This document shows positions 24,995-34,648 of a DNA stretch of 64,000 nt, in pieces. Each line of letters starts with the position of its first letter. Position 1 is the first letter of the stretch. This stretch comes from Bradyrhizobium sp. NP1 (GTDB taxonomy: Bacteria > Pseudomonadota > Alphaproteobacteria > Rhizobiales > Xanthobacteraceae). The DNA lies in contig NZ_CP127385.1 in NCBI RefSeq assembly GCF_030378205.1, positions 3,450,001-3,514,000 on the forward strand, written 5' to 3'. The translations under genes and the position numbers were made by a program. The notes under the pieces were generated by a model. The model searched no databases. It saw only the letters and a program-made list of their open reading frames with translations, and had not been told where the DNA came from.

Positions 24995-26241
24995 GTAACC
25001 CGGCGCACGAAGCTCGCGTTGAGCTCCTTGACGCTGCGCGCGCCACATTGCTGCATCGCCGCGCGGGTTTCGGTGCGCATCAGCTCGAGCACCCGTTCGA
25101 CGCCTTCCTGGCCGAATGCGCCGAGCCCCCACAGATAGGGCCGGCCGACGCCGACCGCCTGCGCGCCCATCGCCAGCGCCTTGACCACGTCGGTGCCGCG
25201 GCGAAAGCCGCTGTCGACCAGCACGGGGATGCGGCCATTCACGGCTGCGACGATCTCCGGCAGCGCATCGATGGTGGAGCGGCCATTGTCCTCGCCGCGG
25301 CCGCCATGGTTGGAGACTAGGATGCCGTCGAGGCCGTTCTGCGCGGCGCGGTCGGCATCGTCGGCCGTGATGATGCCCTTGAGCATGACCTTCATGCGCG
25401 TGACGTCGCGCATCCGCTTGATCGTGTCCCAGCTCAGGTTGGAGGATTCGCCGCCGCCGGTGATGCTGGAGAGATCGATGCCGTCGTAATTGTGCCGGCG
25501 CGCCGCCCGCGCCGCGAAGCTGGAGCGGTCATGGCAGGCGGAGCAGTCGCGACTGTCGGCGCGCATCAGGCGGAACAGGGTTTCCTGGTTGCGGCCGGCG
25601 AGGCGGTCGACCGTCACCATCACGACGGGGCATCCGGCATTTTCCGCGCGCTTGATCAGGGCTTGGGCCACCTCCCATTTCGGCGAGGCGTAGAGCTGGA
25701 ACCAGATCGGCGCCCCGCGCGCCTTGGTGACGTCGTCGACCGAGAAGTTCGAGGATGTCGACAGGATTTGCAGATGGTTGCCTGATCGCGCTGCCTTCGC
25801 GACGGCGACCTCGCCGTCGGGGTGGAAGAACTGGTTGCCGCCGGTGGGGCAGATGAAGATCGGCGAGTCGTATCTGCCGCCGAAGATCTCGATGCCGGCG
25901 TCGACCTTCGACACGTCGTTGAGGCGGTGCGGCATGAGCTGGAATTTCAGGAAACCTTCGCGGTTGGCGCGCAGCGTCACTTCGTCGTCAAGGCCCGAGG
26001 CCATGTAGCCGAAATGCGCGGGCGGCACGTTGCGGTAGGCCACCGGCTCGAAGTCGAACACGTTGATCGCATCCTTCGGGCTCTTGATCGGCTCGGCGGG
26101 CGGCGCGGTCCAGATCATGGGATCGGGCCATTTCGAGGGTGTTTCGGCCGCGAGCGCGGGCGTGGCTGCGTATAACGGGCTTGCGGCAAGGTATTGCAGA
26201 AAACGCCGCCGGCTGGCGGCGCGAATATCGGGCGATGCCAT
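24991..26241 (-). CDS. Tat-exported FMN-dependent alpha-hydroxy acid dehydrogenase with CxxCH motif
   Basis: A 416-residue member of the L-lactate dehydrogenase/glycolate oxidase (FMN) family. The N-terminus RRRFLQYLAASPLYAATPA is a Tat signal, so a folded flavoprotein is sent to the periplasm. FMN-family blocks include ISPTGG-like FICPTGGNQFFHPDGEVAVA, LKGIITADDADRAAQNGLDG and the active-site SNHGGRGEDNGRSTIDALPE. The loop region before strand 5 contains DSRDCSACHDRSSFAARAAR, a CxxCH haem c-type motif not found in standard family members. This would suit electron transfer from FMN to a haem. The usual active-site residues should be checked in an alignment. Its TAG stop is formed by the end of a repeat. 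Confidence 0.88.
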   Translation of the reverse strand: MASPDIRAASRRRFLQYLAASPLYAATPALAAETPSKWPDPMIWTAPPAEPIKSPKDAINVFDFEPVAYRNVPPAHFGYMASGLDDEVTLRANREGFLKFQLMPHRLNDVSKVDAGIEIFGGRYDSPIFICPTGGNQFFHPDGEVAVAKAARSGNHLQILSTSSNFSVDDVTKARGAPIWFQLYASPKWEVAQALIKRAENAGCPVVMVTVDRLAGRNQETLFRLMRADSRDCSACHDRSSFAARAARRHNYDGIDLSSITGGGESSNLSWDTIKRMRDVTRMKVMLKGIITADDADRAAQNGLDGILVSNHGGRGEDNGRSTIDALPEIVAAVNGRIPVLVDSGFRRGTDVVKALAMGAQAVGVGRPYLWGLGAFGQEGVERVLELMRTETRAAMQQCGARSVKELNASFVRRVT

Positions 26242-26358
26242 CGCATTCCTCCCCTGTCCGTCTTGTTTGTTTTGGGGAGAAGGAGGCTAGCATGCCTGCG
26301 CGAGGCTGAGCCATGGCTCGCGCGAATGTGCCCGATCAGGGCAGGTGTGCGAAAAGGC

Positions 26359-26976
26359 CTATCGCTTTTCGCCGATCCGCCCTTCGGTGCCCGCCTGCAG
26401 CCGCTTGATGTTCTCGCGGTGCTTGTAGAACAAGAGCAGCGTCAGCACCGAGAACAGCGAGGCGAGCGCGAGGTGGCCGAACCACCACAGGAAAATCGGC
26501 GTGACGACGCTTGCGACCAGCGCCGCGAGCGAGGAGTAGCGCGAGGTGAAGGCGGTGGCGAGCCACACCACGCAGAACACCAGCGCCGCCGGCCAGAACA
26601 GGCCGAGCAGCACGCCGATATAGGTCGCCACCCCCTTGCCGCCCTTAAATTTCAGCCAGACCGGAAAGAGATGGCCGAGGAAGGCGCCGAGTGCGGCGAT
26701 CATCGCCGCGTTCGGCACGCTGTTATAGCCCGAGGCCTGCGCGAGGCTGCCCGCGAGGACGACCGCGGCGGTGCCCTTGAGCATGTCGAGCAGCAGCGTT
26801 GCCGCAGCCAGCCCCTTGCGTCCGGTGCGCAGCACATTGGTCGCCCCGATATTGCCGGAGCCGATCGCGCGCAAATCCTCGGTGCCGGCCAGTTTGGTCA
26901 GCACGAGCCCGAACGGGATCGAGCCGAGGAGATAGCCGACCAGGAAAGCCACGATCAGGAAGCCGTCACCCGACAT
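26359..26976 (-). CDS. plsY: glycerol-3-phosphate acyltransferase PlsY
   Basis: A 205-residue inner-membrane enzyme that transfers an acyl group from acyl-phosphate to glycerol 3-phosphate, the first step of phospholipid synthesis. The three cytoplasmic motifs are present: [15 protein letters not shown] with the Ser, [19 protein letters not shown] and [20 protein letters not shown]. About five to seven hydrophobic segments are visible. The ATG at 26976 gives the standard N-terminus; the open frame goes on to 27012. It lies downstream of pyrC with a repeat remnant between them. Confidence 0.96.
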   Translation of the reverse strand: MSGDGFLIVAFLVGYLLGSIPFGLVLTKLAGTEDLRAIGSGNIGATNVLRTGRKGLAAATLLLDMLKGTAAVVLAGSLAQASGYNSVPNAAMIAALGAFLGHLFPVWLKFKGGKGVATYIGVLLGLFWPAALVFCVVWLATAFTSRYSSLAALVASVVTPIFLWWFGHLALASLFSVLTLLLFYKHRENIKRLQAGTEGRIGEKR

Positions 26977-27010
26977 GGCCGCTGCTCCCGTGCTCACGAA
27001 CTTGCCGCGC

Positions 27011-27075
27011 ATCTTGCTCTTTTGACGCGTTTTCTTGCCGCGAACCGGTGCCCACTTCGCTTGAAAACGCTTTAG
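27011..27075. repeat. second-class palindromic repeat, partial copy
   Basis: About 65 bp closely matching the right part of the element at 44049-44154, including TTTTGACGCG, TTTCTTG, CGCGAACCGG and GAAAACGCTTTAG. The pair GACGCG..CGCGAACC can fold. The CTTTAG end gives the TAA stop codon of pyrC on the minus strand. This resembles a repeat common in Bradyrhizobium and its relatives, from memory. Confidence 0.7.
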
Positions 27076-28382
27076 ACATGCTCATACACCGTCCGTCCGC
27101 CGACGATAGTACGGACGACGCGGCCGGAGAAGCGGGCCTCGTCGAACGGGGTGTTTTTACATTGCGATTTCAGGTCGGCGGGATCGAGCACCCAGGGGAC
27201 GTCGGGATCGATCACGATCAGGTCGGCAGGCGAGCCGGCGCGCAGGCTTCCGCCGGGAAGTCCGAGCAGTTCGGCCGGGCGGGTCGACATCGCCCGGATC
27301 AGGGTCTTGAAGTCGATCTCGCCATTGTGGACCAGCCGAAGGCCCGCGGGCAGCATGGTCTCGAGTCCGACCGCGCCGAACGCGGCTTCGGCAAATGGCA
27401 GCCGCTTCACCTCGACGTCCTGCGGGTTGTGGTCGGACATGACGACGTCGATGAGGCCCGAAGCCAGCGCCTCGACCAGCGCCTTGCGGTCTTCCTCGGT
27501 GCGCAGCGGCGGCGACAGCTTGAGGAAGGTGCGGTAGGGGCCGATGTCGTTCTCGTTCAGCGAAACGTGATTGATCGAGACCGACGCGGAGACGTGCAGG
27601 CCCTGGTCACGCGCGCGCCTGAGGATCTCGAGCGAGGCGATGCAGGAGAGCGAGGCCGCGTGATAACGCCCGCCGGAGAGGGCCACGAGGCGCATGTCGC
27701 GCTCCAGCATCACGGCCTCGGCCGCGTCGGGAATGCCGGCAAGGCCCAGCCGCGCGGCGAACTCGCCCTCGTTCATCACGCCTTCGCCGACCAGATGCGG
27801 GTCCTCGGTGTGATGCACGATCAGCGCATCGAAGTCGCGGGCATAGGTGAGCGCGCGCCGCATCACCAGCGCATTGGTGATGCTCCTGTCGCCATCGGTG
27901 AAGGCCAGTGCGCCGGCCGCCTTCAAGAGGCCGATCTCGGTCATTTCCTCGCCGCGCAGGCCCTTGGTCAGCGCCGCCATCGGATGGATGTTGACGATCG
28001 CGGTGTCGCGCGCCCGCCGCAGCACGAAATCGACGGTGGCTGAATTGTCGATCGCGGGCGAGGTGTCCGGCTGGCAGATGATGGTGGTGATGCCGCCGGC
28101 GGCCGCCGCCTGGCTCGCGGAGGCAAAGGTCTCGCGATGGCTCGCACCGGGCTCGCCGACGAAGGCGCGCATGTCGACCAACCCGGGCGCCACGACCTTG
28201 CCGGCGCAGTTGATGATGTCGGTGCCTTCGGGGACGCCGGCGACGCCGATGCCGCGCCGGGCGTCGCGGATCAGACCATCGGCGATCAGGACGTCGCCGG
28301 GGCCGTCGAAATCGCGCGAGGGATCGACCACGCGGGCATTCGCAAGCAGGATCGGGCGGCGATCTGTCAGCATGATCGGCAT
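27072..28382 (-). CDS. pyrC: dihydroorotase homologue (PyrC-like), probably non-catalytic
   Basis: A 436-residue amidohydrolase-fold protein directly downstream of pyrB. The family is clear from [40 protein letters not shown] and [20 protein letters not shown]. However, the metal-binding HxH of dihydroorotases (DxHxH) is replaced by DMRAFV, and the later HxxH-type region reads [10 protein letters not shown], so one histidine is lost. A similar pseudo-dihydroorotase in Pseudomonas is a structural partner of aspartate transcarbamoylase. I infer this one has that role, and a second, active pyrC should lie elsewhere. ATG at 28382 or 28373. Confidence 0.88.
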   Translation of the reverse strand: MPIMLTDRRPILLANARVVDPSRDFDGPGDVLIADGLIRDARRGIGVAGVPEGTDIINCAGKVVAPGLVDMRAFVGEPGASHRETFASASQAAAAGGITTIICQPDTSPAIDNSATVDFVLRRARDTAIVNIHPMAALTKGLRGEEMTEIGLLKAAGALAFTDGDRSITNALVMRRALTYARDFDALIVHHTEDPHLVGEGVMNEGEFAARLGLAGIPDAAEAVMLERDMRLVALSGGRYHAASLSCIASLEILRRARDQGLHVSASVSINHVSLNENDIGPYRTFLKLSPPLRTEEDRKALVEALASGLIDVVMSDHNPQDVEVKRLPFAEAAFGAVGLETMLPAGLRLVHNGEIDFKTLIRAMSTRPAELLGLPGGSLRAGSPADLIVIDPDVPWVLDPADLKSQCKNTPFDEARFSGRVVRTIVGGRTVYEHV

Positions 28383-28406
28383 CTATTGTTCCGGTCTTCG
28401 GAGCAC

Positions 28407-29360
28407 TTACGCATTGGGCAGGTTGCGGGCGAGCGCTTCCAGCACGGCCATCCGCACCGCCACTCCCATCTCGACCTGTTCGCGGATCAAGGACTGTGCG
28501 CCGTCGGCGACGAAGGAGTCGATCTCGACGCCGCGGTTCATCGGACCCGGATGCATCACCAGCGCATCGGGCTTGGCGTAGGCGAGCTTTTTCTGGTCCA
28601 GTCCGAAATAGTGGAAATATTCGCCGGAGGAGGGCACGAACGAGCCGTTCATGCGCTCGCGCTGCAGCCGCAGCATCATGACGATGTCGGCGCCGTTCAA
28701 ACCCTCGCGCATGTCGCGCGTGACCTCGACCCCCATGCGCTCGATGCCGGGCGGCAGCAGCGTCGAGGGCGCAACCACCCGCACCCGCGCCCCCATCAGG
28801 TTGAGCAGCAGGATGTTGGAGCGCGCCACGCGCGAATGCAGCACATCGCCGCAGATCGCGATCACGAGCCCGTCGATGCGGCCCTTGTTGCGGCGAATGG
28901 TCAGCGCATCGAGCAGCGCCTGGGTCGGGTGCTCATGCGCGCCGTCGCCGGCATTGATCACGGAACCGTCGACCTTGCGGGCCAGCAGTTCCGTCGCGCC
29001 GGAGGCATGATGCCGCACCACCAGGATATCGGGATGCATGGCGTTCAACGTCACCGCGGTATCCAGCAGCGTCTCGCCCTTGCGGGTCGACATCGAGGAC
29101 ACCGACATGTTCATGACGTCGGCACCCAGCCGCTTGCCGGCGATCTCGAACGAGGACTGGGTGCGGGTCGAGGCCTCGAAGAACAGGTTGATCTGGGTGC
29201 GGCCGCGCAAGGAGGCGCGCTTCTTGTCGACCTGGCGGTTGAGCTCGACATATTCCTCGCCGAGGTCGAGCAGGCCCGTGATGTCGGCAGCGGAAAGTCC
29301 CTCGATACCCAGCAGGTGCCGGTGACCAAGGACGAAACTCGATTTTAATGCGGGGGTCAT
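28407..29360 (-). CDS. pyrB: aspartate carbamoyltransferase catalytic chain
   Basis: A 317-residue ATCase subunit that condenses carbamoyl phosphate with aspartate in pyrimidine synthesis. The carbamoyl-phosphate site [20 protein letters not shown], the 80s loop [20 protein letters not shown] and the [10 protein letters not shown] motif are intact, as is [10 protein letters not shown] near the end. The start [18 protein letters not shown] at 29360 is the family start; 13 upstream codons are open but not similar. No pyrI gene is present. The downstream PyrC-like protein begins 24 bases after the stop, in keeping with a shared complex. Confidence 0.97.
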   Translation of the reverse strand: MTPALKSSFVLGHRHLLGIEGLSAADITGLLDLGEEYVELNRQVDKKRASLRGRTQINLFFEASTRTQSSFEIAGKRLGADVMNMSVSSMSTRKGETLLDTAVTLNAMHPDILVVRHHASGATELLARKVDGSVINAGDGAHEHPTQALLDALTIRRNKGRIDGLVIAICGDVLHSRVARSNILLLNLMGARVRVVAPSTLLPPGIERMGVEVTRDMREGLNGADIVMMLRLQRERMNGSFVPSSGEYFHYFGLDQKKLAYAKPDALVMHPGPMNRGVEIDSFVADGAQSLIREQVEMGVAVRMAVLEALARNLPNA

Positions 29361-29714
29361 TAAAGCGAGAGCTATAGGCGCGGATGCAGGGCGGGGCAAG
29401 GCCCAATGGGGGGCTTAATAGTTATCCCCCGGTCACTCGCCACCGCAGGGTAAACCGACCAGGGACCGTTCCCGCCGCGTGCGGCGGATCTGGTTGGTCG
29501 CCGGGCCGTTTTCGGCCCGCGGTGCGTTCCAGAACAGGGCTGCGCGGCTCGGTGAATTGACCTCCGTTGGGCGCTATCTTATCCTCAAAAGCGCGGTGCA
29601 AGCCGCACCCGGGCCCGCGGGAAGGGTTGAACCCACTTGCAGTCTTGAGCTCCCAGCGCAGACCTTTGTGCAGCCGAATTTGCGGGTCATCGGCGTTTCA
29701 TGCACGGAGGTTCT
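29361..29714. other. intergenic region between pyrB and the ankyrin gene
   Basis: About 350 bases between divergent genes. I see no gene, no clear palindrome and no RNA gene. It must hold promoters for both directions. GGAGG at 29706-29710 is the ribosome binding site of the ankyrin gene. Confidence 0.5.
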
Positions 29715-31373
29715 ATGAAGCGGCTCCCGGACCGGCCCAATCTCGACAATTTGAAGAAGCAGGCAAAGGACCTGCTCGCCCTCTACAGGCGCGGCGAACC
29801 AGCCGCGCTGTCCCGTTTTCGCGCAGGCTTGCCGGCGGCGGCAGGCAAGGGCGACCAGGAAATCGCCGCGCTCGATCTGCGCCTGCATGACGCGCAGTCG
29901 TGCCTGGCGCGCGAATATGGCTTCCCGTCATGGACCGATCTGAGGAGCTTCGTCATCGCCCGAAGCGCATATTCCACCGACCGCGCGCGATCGATCCTCG
30001 ACTGGCTGCGCCTTGTCTATCCCGGCGACACCAGCGGCACCACGAACCGCGCCAGTCCCGCTGCGGCGGCCCGGATGCTGGCGGACGGTCCGGACCTCGA
30101 TGACGGCGATCCCTATCTCGCCTGCGCTGTTGGCGACGAGGCTGCGCTGCGCAGGATGACCGAACAGGATGCCGCGTGGCTGAACCGGCCCGGTGGCCCG
30201 CTCAACCTGCCGCCGCTGGTTGCGGTGACGCATTCGAGCATGGTCCGGATACCCGTCTTTCGCGACCGCCTGCGCACTTGCGCGAAATTCCTGCTGGAAG
30301 CCGGGGCCAGCCCCAACCAGTCCATCGGCAGCCGCTGGGAGCCGGCGTCCTTGAGCGAGCCGGCGGATACGGTCCCGTTGTCGGCGCTCTATGGCGCGGC
30401 CGGGCAAAATCACGATCCTGAGATGACGAAGCTGCTGCTCGATGCCGGCGCCGATCCGAACGACGGGGAATCCCTCTATCATTCACTCGACATGCCGGCC
30501 TGCACGCGCTTGCTGCTCGATGCCGGCGCGCGGGTCACGGGCTCGAACGCGCTCTACCGCGTGCTCGACCTCGACAGCCTCGAGGCGCTGCAGCTCCTGC
30601 TCGCGTCAGGCGCGGACCCGAACGAGCCGGCCACCAGCCGGCCGACGGCCGATTGGGGCACGCCACTGCTGTGGGCCATCAGAAGGCGGCGCTCGCCCGC
30701 GCACATCGCGGCGTTGCTCGCCGCGGGCGCTGATCCTGCGGCGCGCACCCCGGAGGGGACGGGCGCCTATGCGCTTGCGCTGCAGTTCGGGCTGGGCGAG
30801 GTCGCCGATCTCCTCAGCCGGACCGGCAACGACGGCTCGCTTTCGGAGAGCGAGCGTTTCATCGCGGCCTGTGCCATGGGCGACGAGGCGGCCGCGCGAC
30901 AGATGCAGTCCGCGCGACCGGACCTGCTCCGGACATTGTCGGATGTTCAGTTGCGATTGCTGCCGGAATTGGCCGCTCAGGGCCGCGATGAGGCCGTGAA
31001 GCTGATGGTCAGGCTCGGCTGGCCGATCGAGACCCGCGGTGGCGACTGGGAGGCGTCGGCGCTCAACCATGCGGTCTTCCGCGGCGACGCCGCGCTCGCC
31101 CGCTTCCTGCTCGAACATGGCGCGAGCTGGCAGGAAGCGCACGCCTTCGGCGACAATGCTTGCGGCACGCTGTCATGGGCGTCGTTGAACGAGCCGGCCG
31201 ACGGCGGCGATTGGCTCGGCTGCGCCAGGACGCTGGTCGATCACGGGATGCCGGCGGGATCGCGAGACCCGGTGCACCCGGACGCCGTGATCGTCAACGG
31301 CCACGTCAAATGGTTTTCCGACGAGGTGACGGATTTCCTGCTTGATCCGTCGACCGCGCGGCTTGAGCATTAG
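29715..31373 (+). CDS. ankyrin repeat protein
   Basis: A 552-residue soluble protein with several ankyrin-like repeats. The clearest are EMTKLLLDAGADPNDGESLY, then ACTRLLLDAGARVTGSNALY, LEALQLLLASGADPNEPATS and AHIAALLAAGADPAARTPEG, at about residues 240-360, and a last one near DAALARFLLEHGASWQEAHA. The N-terminal 80 residues (LDNLKKQAKDLLALYRRGEP and LAREYGFPSWTDLRSFV) form a conserved module seen in front of ankyrin repeats in other proteobacteria. No signal peptide. ATG at 29715 is five bases after GGAGG. It is the first of five genes on the same strand with very short gaps; function unknown. Confidence 0.88.
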   Translation: MKRLPDRPNLDNLKKQAKDLLALYRRGEPAALSRFRAGLPAAAGKGDQEIAALDLRLHDAQSCLAREYGFPSWTDLRSFVIARSAYSTDRARSILDWLRLVYPGDTSGTTNRASPAAAARMLADGPDLDDGDPYLACAVGDEAALRRMTEQDAAWLNRPGGPLNLPPLVAVTHSSMVRIPVFRDRLRTCAKFLLEAGASPNQSIGSRWEPASLSEPADTVPLSALYGAAGQNHDPEMTKLLLDAGADPNDGESLYHSLDMPACTRLLLDAGARVTGSNALYRVLDLDSLEALQLLLASGADPNEPATSRPTADWGTPLLWAIRRRRSPAHIAALLAAGADPAARTPEGTGAYALALQFGLGEVADLLSRTGNDGSLSESERFIAACAMGDEAAARQMQSARPDLLRTLSDVQLRLLPELAAQGRDEAVKLMVRLGWPIETRGGDWEASALNHAVFRGDAALARFLLEHGASWQEAHAFGDNACGTLSWASLNEPADGGDWLGCARTLVDHGMPAGSRDPVHPDAVIVNGHVKWFSDEVTDFLLDPSTARLEH

Positions 31374-31386
31374 TGCGGAGACAGCA

Positions 31387-32151
31387 ATGGGAAGAACATC
31401 TGGGATCACCTGGCTTGCGATCCTTGCCATGATCCTGCTGACGGGTCGCCCCGCGTGCGCGCAAGCGCTGCCCGGCGGGTTCGTCTATCTGCGCGACATC
31501 GATGCCTCCATCATCCAGGACATCCGCTATGCCGGCGCCAACAATTTCGTAGGGAAGCGGCTCTCGGGCTACGCCGCGGCCGAATGCGTGGTGAAGCGCG
31601 AGGTGGGGTTGAGGCTGAAGGCGGTCCAGCAGGAGCTGTCGCGGCAGAACCTGTCGCTGAAGATGTTTGATTGCTACCGCCCGACCCGCGCCGTCGCCGA
31701 CATGGTGGCGTGGTCGCAGAACGGCCGCGAGACGCCGGCCGACCGGCGCTTCAGCCCGCGCCTGTCGAAGACCGACCTGTTCCGGCTCGGCTATGTCGCG
31801 ACACATTCGCAACATTCGACCGGCGCTGCCCTTGACCTGACGCTCGTCGACCTCCGGGCTGACAATTCGGCCGCCTTCGATCCGGCAAAAGCCTATGCCG
31901 ACTGCACGGCGCCCGCCGAAGCCCGCGCGCCCGAGGGCAGCATCGACATGGGCACCGGCTATGATTGCTCCGATGCAAAGGCGCATACGGCGTCAGGCGC
32001 GATCACGCCGGAGCAGCGGCGCTGGCGCAAGCTGCTGGTGGCTGCGATGGCGCAGCAAGGCTTTGTGAACTATTCGAAGGAATGGTGGCACTTTTCGCTG
32101 CCAGGGGCGCACTGGGCGGCCTATGATTTCCCGATCGCGCGCCACCCTTGA
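31387..32151 (+). CDS. D-alanyl-D-alanine dipeptidase (VanX/DdpX type, M15D)
   Basis: A 254-residue exported zinc peptidase. The signal peptide is TSGITWLAILAMILLTGRPA with a CAQA cleavage region. Mature-protein motifs are FVYLRDIDASIIQDIRYAGA, CYRPTRAVADMV, SQHSTGAALDLTL (the SxHxxGxAxD zinc motif) and EWWHFS (the catalytic Glu and third zinc ligand His). It cleaves D-Ala-D-Ala released from peptidoglycan. In vancomycin-type clusters VanX comes with VanH and VanA; these are absent, so a recycling role is more likely than glycopeptide resistance. It starts 13 bases after the ankyrin gene. Confidence 0.93.
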   Translation: MGRTSGITWLAILAMILLTGRPACAQALPGGFVYLRDIDASIIQDIRYAGANNFVGKRLSGYAAAECVVKREVGLRLKAVQQELSRQNLSLKMFDCYRPTRAVADMVAWSQNGRETPADRRFSPRLSKTDLFRLGYVATHSQHSTGAALDLTLVDLRADNSAAFDPAKAYADCTAPAEARAPEGSIDMGTGYDCSDAKAHTASGAITPEQRRWRKLLVAAMAQQGFVNYSKEWWHFSLPGAHWAAYDFPIARHP

Positions 32152-32168
32152 TTCCCGAGAGACCGGCC

Positions 32169-33812
32169 ATGAGCAAGCCTGCCTTCGCGACCCACGAGGT
32201 CTTCAACCAGTCGCCGCCCTTCGAGGACGTCGATCTGTTTGCGCTCGACCGGCCGCTGGTGGAAGCGGTTGCGGCCAATGGCGGGGCCGCGGCGGAAAAG
32301 GAGCTTTCCGATTTCGGCAAGCATTGGGGCTCGGCCGCGATGGCGGCGCGCGGCCGGACCGCCAACGAGAACACGCCGAAACTCAGGACCTTCGATGCCA
32401 AGGGCAACCGGCGCGACGAGGTCGAGTTTCATCCGGCCTATCACGAGCTGATGGCGCACTCGGCGCATGCCGGCATCCACAATTCGACCTGGACCGCGGA
32501 CGGCAAGCCAGCGGGCGGGGCCGCCGAAGTCATGCGTGCGGCGAAGTTCCATATCGCCTCGCAGGTCGAGACCGGCCATCTCTGCCCGATCACCATGACG
32601 CGCGCCTCGGTCGCGGCGCTCGCGATGCAGCCGGATCTTCTCGCGAAGCTGATGCCCGTGATCGGGACGCGGTCCTATGATCCCGCCTTTGCGCCGTGGT
32701 GGACCAAGCGCGGCATGACGCTGGGCATGGGCATGACCGAGAAGCAGGGCGGCACCGACGTGCGCGCCAACATCACGCGGGCCGCGCGCGACGGCGACGG
32801 CTACCGCATCACCGGGCACAAATGGTTCATGTCGGCACCGATGTGTGATGCGTTCCTGGTGCTGGCGCAGGCCGACGAGGGCCTGACCTGTTTCCTGATG
32901 CCGCGCTTCGCGCCTGACGGCTCGATCAACGCGATCCAGTTCCAGCGGTTGAAGGACAAGCTCGGCAACCGCTCGAATGCCTCCTCCGAGGTCGAGTTCA
33001 TGGGCGCCTATGCGATGCGCGTCGGCGACGAAGGCAAGGGCGTCCGGACCATCATCCAGATGGTGCAGCTCACGCGGCAGGATTGCGCGATCGCCTCCGC
33101 CGGCCTGATGCGCTCGGGGCTCGGGCATGCGCTCCATCACGCCAGGCACCGCAGCGTGTTCCAGAAGCATCTCGCCGACCAGCCGCTGATGCAGGCGGTG
33201 CTCGCCGACATGGCGCTGCATGTGGAAGCGACGGTGGCGCTGGTGATGCGGCTCTGCCGCTCGTTCGACCGCACACCGGCCGACGCCGCGGAAGCCGCCT
33301 ATATGCGGCTGCTGACGCCTGCGATCAAATATTGGGTCTGCAAGAGCGCGCCTCCTTTCCTTTATGAGGCGATGGAGTGTCTCGGCGGCAACGGCTATGT
33401 CGAGGAGGGCATCTTGGCGCGGCACTACCGCGAGGCGCCGGTCAATGCGATCTGGGAGGGCTCGGGCAACGTGATGTGCCTCGACGTGCTGCGCGCGCTG
33501 TCACGCGAGCCGGATGCCGCGGCTGCGGTGCTGCAGGGCCTCGCCGAGGATGCGAAAGGCCTGCCGGGCGTGACCGAGACGGTCGCCTTCATCGCAAAGG
33601 CGTTCCGCAGGGGGGATGGCGAACGGGTGGCGCGGCTTGCCGTGGAGCGGCTGGCGCTGCTCGCGGCCGCCGCTGCGCTCAATGGCGTCTTTCCGCATCA
33701 CGCCGAGCTTTTCGCGGCGACGCGCCTTGCGACTGCTCATCCCAGCATGTATGGCGCAGTCGACCTCGCCAACGACGATATCAGAGGCCTGCTCGCGCGG
33801 GCGCTGCCGTAA
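32169..33812 (+). CDS. aidB: AidB-like acyl-CoA dehydrogenase family protein
   Basis: A 547-residue flavoprotein of the AidB branch of acyl-CoA dehydrogenases, known from the adaptive response to DNA alkylation. The start THEVFNQSPPFEDVDLFALD, the block LCPITMTRASVAALAMQPDL, TLGMGMTEKQGGTDVRANIT, LKDKLGNRSNASSEVEFMGA and VNAIWEGSGNVMCLDVLRAL are all shared with E. coli AidB. The C-terminal DNA-binding region is shorter and weaker in similarity. The ATG at 32169 gives the family N-terminus. It is 17 bases after the vanX-like gene and one base before a CPBP gene. No ada or alkB lies nearby. Confidence 0.93.
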   Translation: MSKPAFATHEVFNQSPPFEDVDLFALDRPLVEAVAANGGAAAEKELSDFGKHWGSAAMAARGRTANENTPKLRTFDAKGNRRDEVEFHPAYHELMAHSAHAGIHNSTWTADGKPAGGAAEVMRAAKFHIASQVETGHLCPITMTRASVAALAMQPDLLAKLMPVIGTRSYDPAFAPWWTKRGMTLGMGMTEKQGGTDVRANITRAARDGDGYRITGHKWFMSAPMCDAFLVLAQADEGLTCFLMPRFAPDGSINAIQFQRLKDKLGNRSNASSEVEFMGAYAMRVGDEGKGVRTIIQMVQLTRQDCAIASAGLMRSGLGHALHHARHRSVFQKHLADQPLMQAVLADMALHVEATVALVMRLCRSFDRTPADAAEAAYMRLLTPAIKYWVCKSAPPFLYEAMECLGGNGYVEEGILARHYREAPVNAIWEGSGNVMCLDVLRALSREPDAAAAVLQGLAEDAKGLPGVTETVAFIAKAFRRGDGERVARLAVERLALLAAAAALNGVFPHHAELFAATRLATAHPSMYGAVDLANDDIRGLLARALP

Positions 33813-33813
33813 G

Positions 33814-34581
33814 ATGGATTCGCTCAATCTGGAAAATCCGGTCGTGACACCGGTCCCGGCCGAGAAGCCGAGGGCGTGGGGATTCTGGGGCACCGCGCTG
33901 TGGGGCCTCTTCATCTTTGCCGCGATGTTTGCCGGCCAGGCGGCCGTGATCGCCTGGTTCGTGCTGCGCCAGGACGGCCCGGTCGACATCGCGCACACGA
34001 TCAGCGTCGTAGGGCGCGGCCTCACGATCTCGCTGTCGGTGATCATGGGCTTGCCGACGGTGCTCGCCGCACTGTGGCTCGCCATCCACTTCACGCGCAT
34101 CTCGTTTGCCGACTATCTCGCGCTGCGCTGGACGTCCTGGCGCAATGTCGTGCTCGGCGTCGTCGGGCTTGCGGTCATCGTGTTCGGCTGGGACCTGCTG
34201 TCGCGCGCGACGGGCCGCGAGGTCACGCCGGGCTTCATGGTCGACGTGCTCAAATCGGCGCGCACCGACGGTGCGGTTTGGCTGCTGGTGCTCGCCTTCT
34301 GCGTCGCTGCTCCCGTCTCGGAAGAATTGTTCGCGCGCGGCTTTCTCTATCGCGGCTGGTCGGAAACTTTCTTGCGGCCAGCCGGCGCCATCGCGCTGTC
34401 GTCGGCGGTATGGACCGTCGTCCACCTGCAATACGACTGGTACTTCTTCGGCGAGATTTTCTCGATCGGGCTCTGGTTCGGCTATATCCGCCACCGGACC
34501 AATTCGACCTGGCTCACCATCCTGATGCACGGCCTCAACAATCTTGGCGCGGTGGTCCAGACGATGTGGCTGGCCGGATGA
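33814..34581 (+). CDS. CPBP family intramembrane metalloprotease, paralogue 1
   Basis: A 255-residue polytopic membrane protein of the CPBP (CAAX protease and bacteriocin-processing, Abi) family. Motif 1 is SEELFARGFLYRGWSETFLR with the paired glutamates (EE) and Arg; motif 2 is VVHLQYDWYFFGEIFSIGLW with the His; motif 3 is LTILMHGLNN with the last His. All the expected catalytic residues are present, so it is probably an active glutamate-type protease. It starts one base after aidB, so it is cotranscribed. It is related to the next gene in tandem. Substrate unknown. Confidence 0.92.
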   Translation: MDSLNLENPVVTPVPAEKPRAWGFWGTALWGLFIFAAMFAGQAAVIAWFVLRQDGPVDIAHTISVVGRGLTISLSVIMGLPTVLAALWLAIHFTRISFADYLALRWTSWRNVVLGVVGLAVIVFGWDLLSRATGREVTPGFMVDVLKSARTDGAVWLLVLAFCVAAPVSEELFARGFLYRGWSETFLRPAGAIALSSAVWTVVHLQYDWYFFGEIFSIGLWFGYIRHRTNSTWLTILMHGLNNLGAVVQTMWLAG

Positions 34582-34648
34582 TCAGTCCATATGTTAAGTA
34601 GAAGGCGGGCCCACCTTCGCTGCGACGTTGTTGCGCAACATCCACCAC

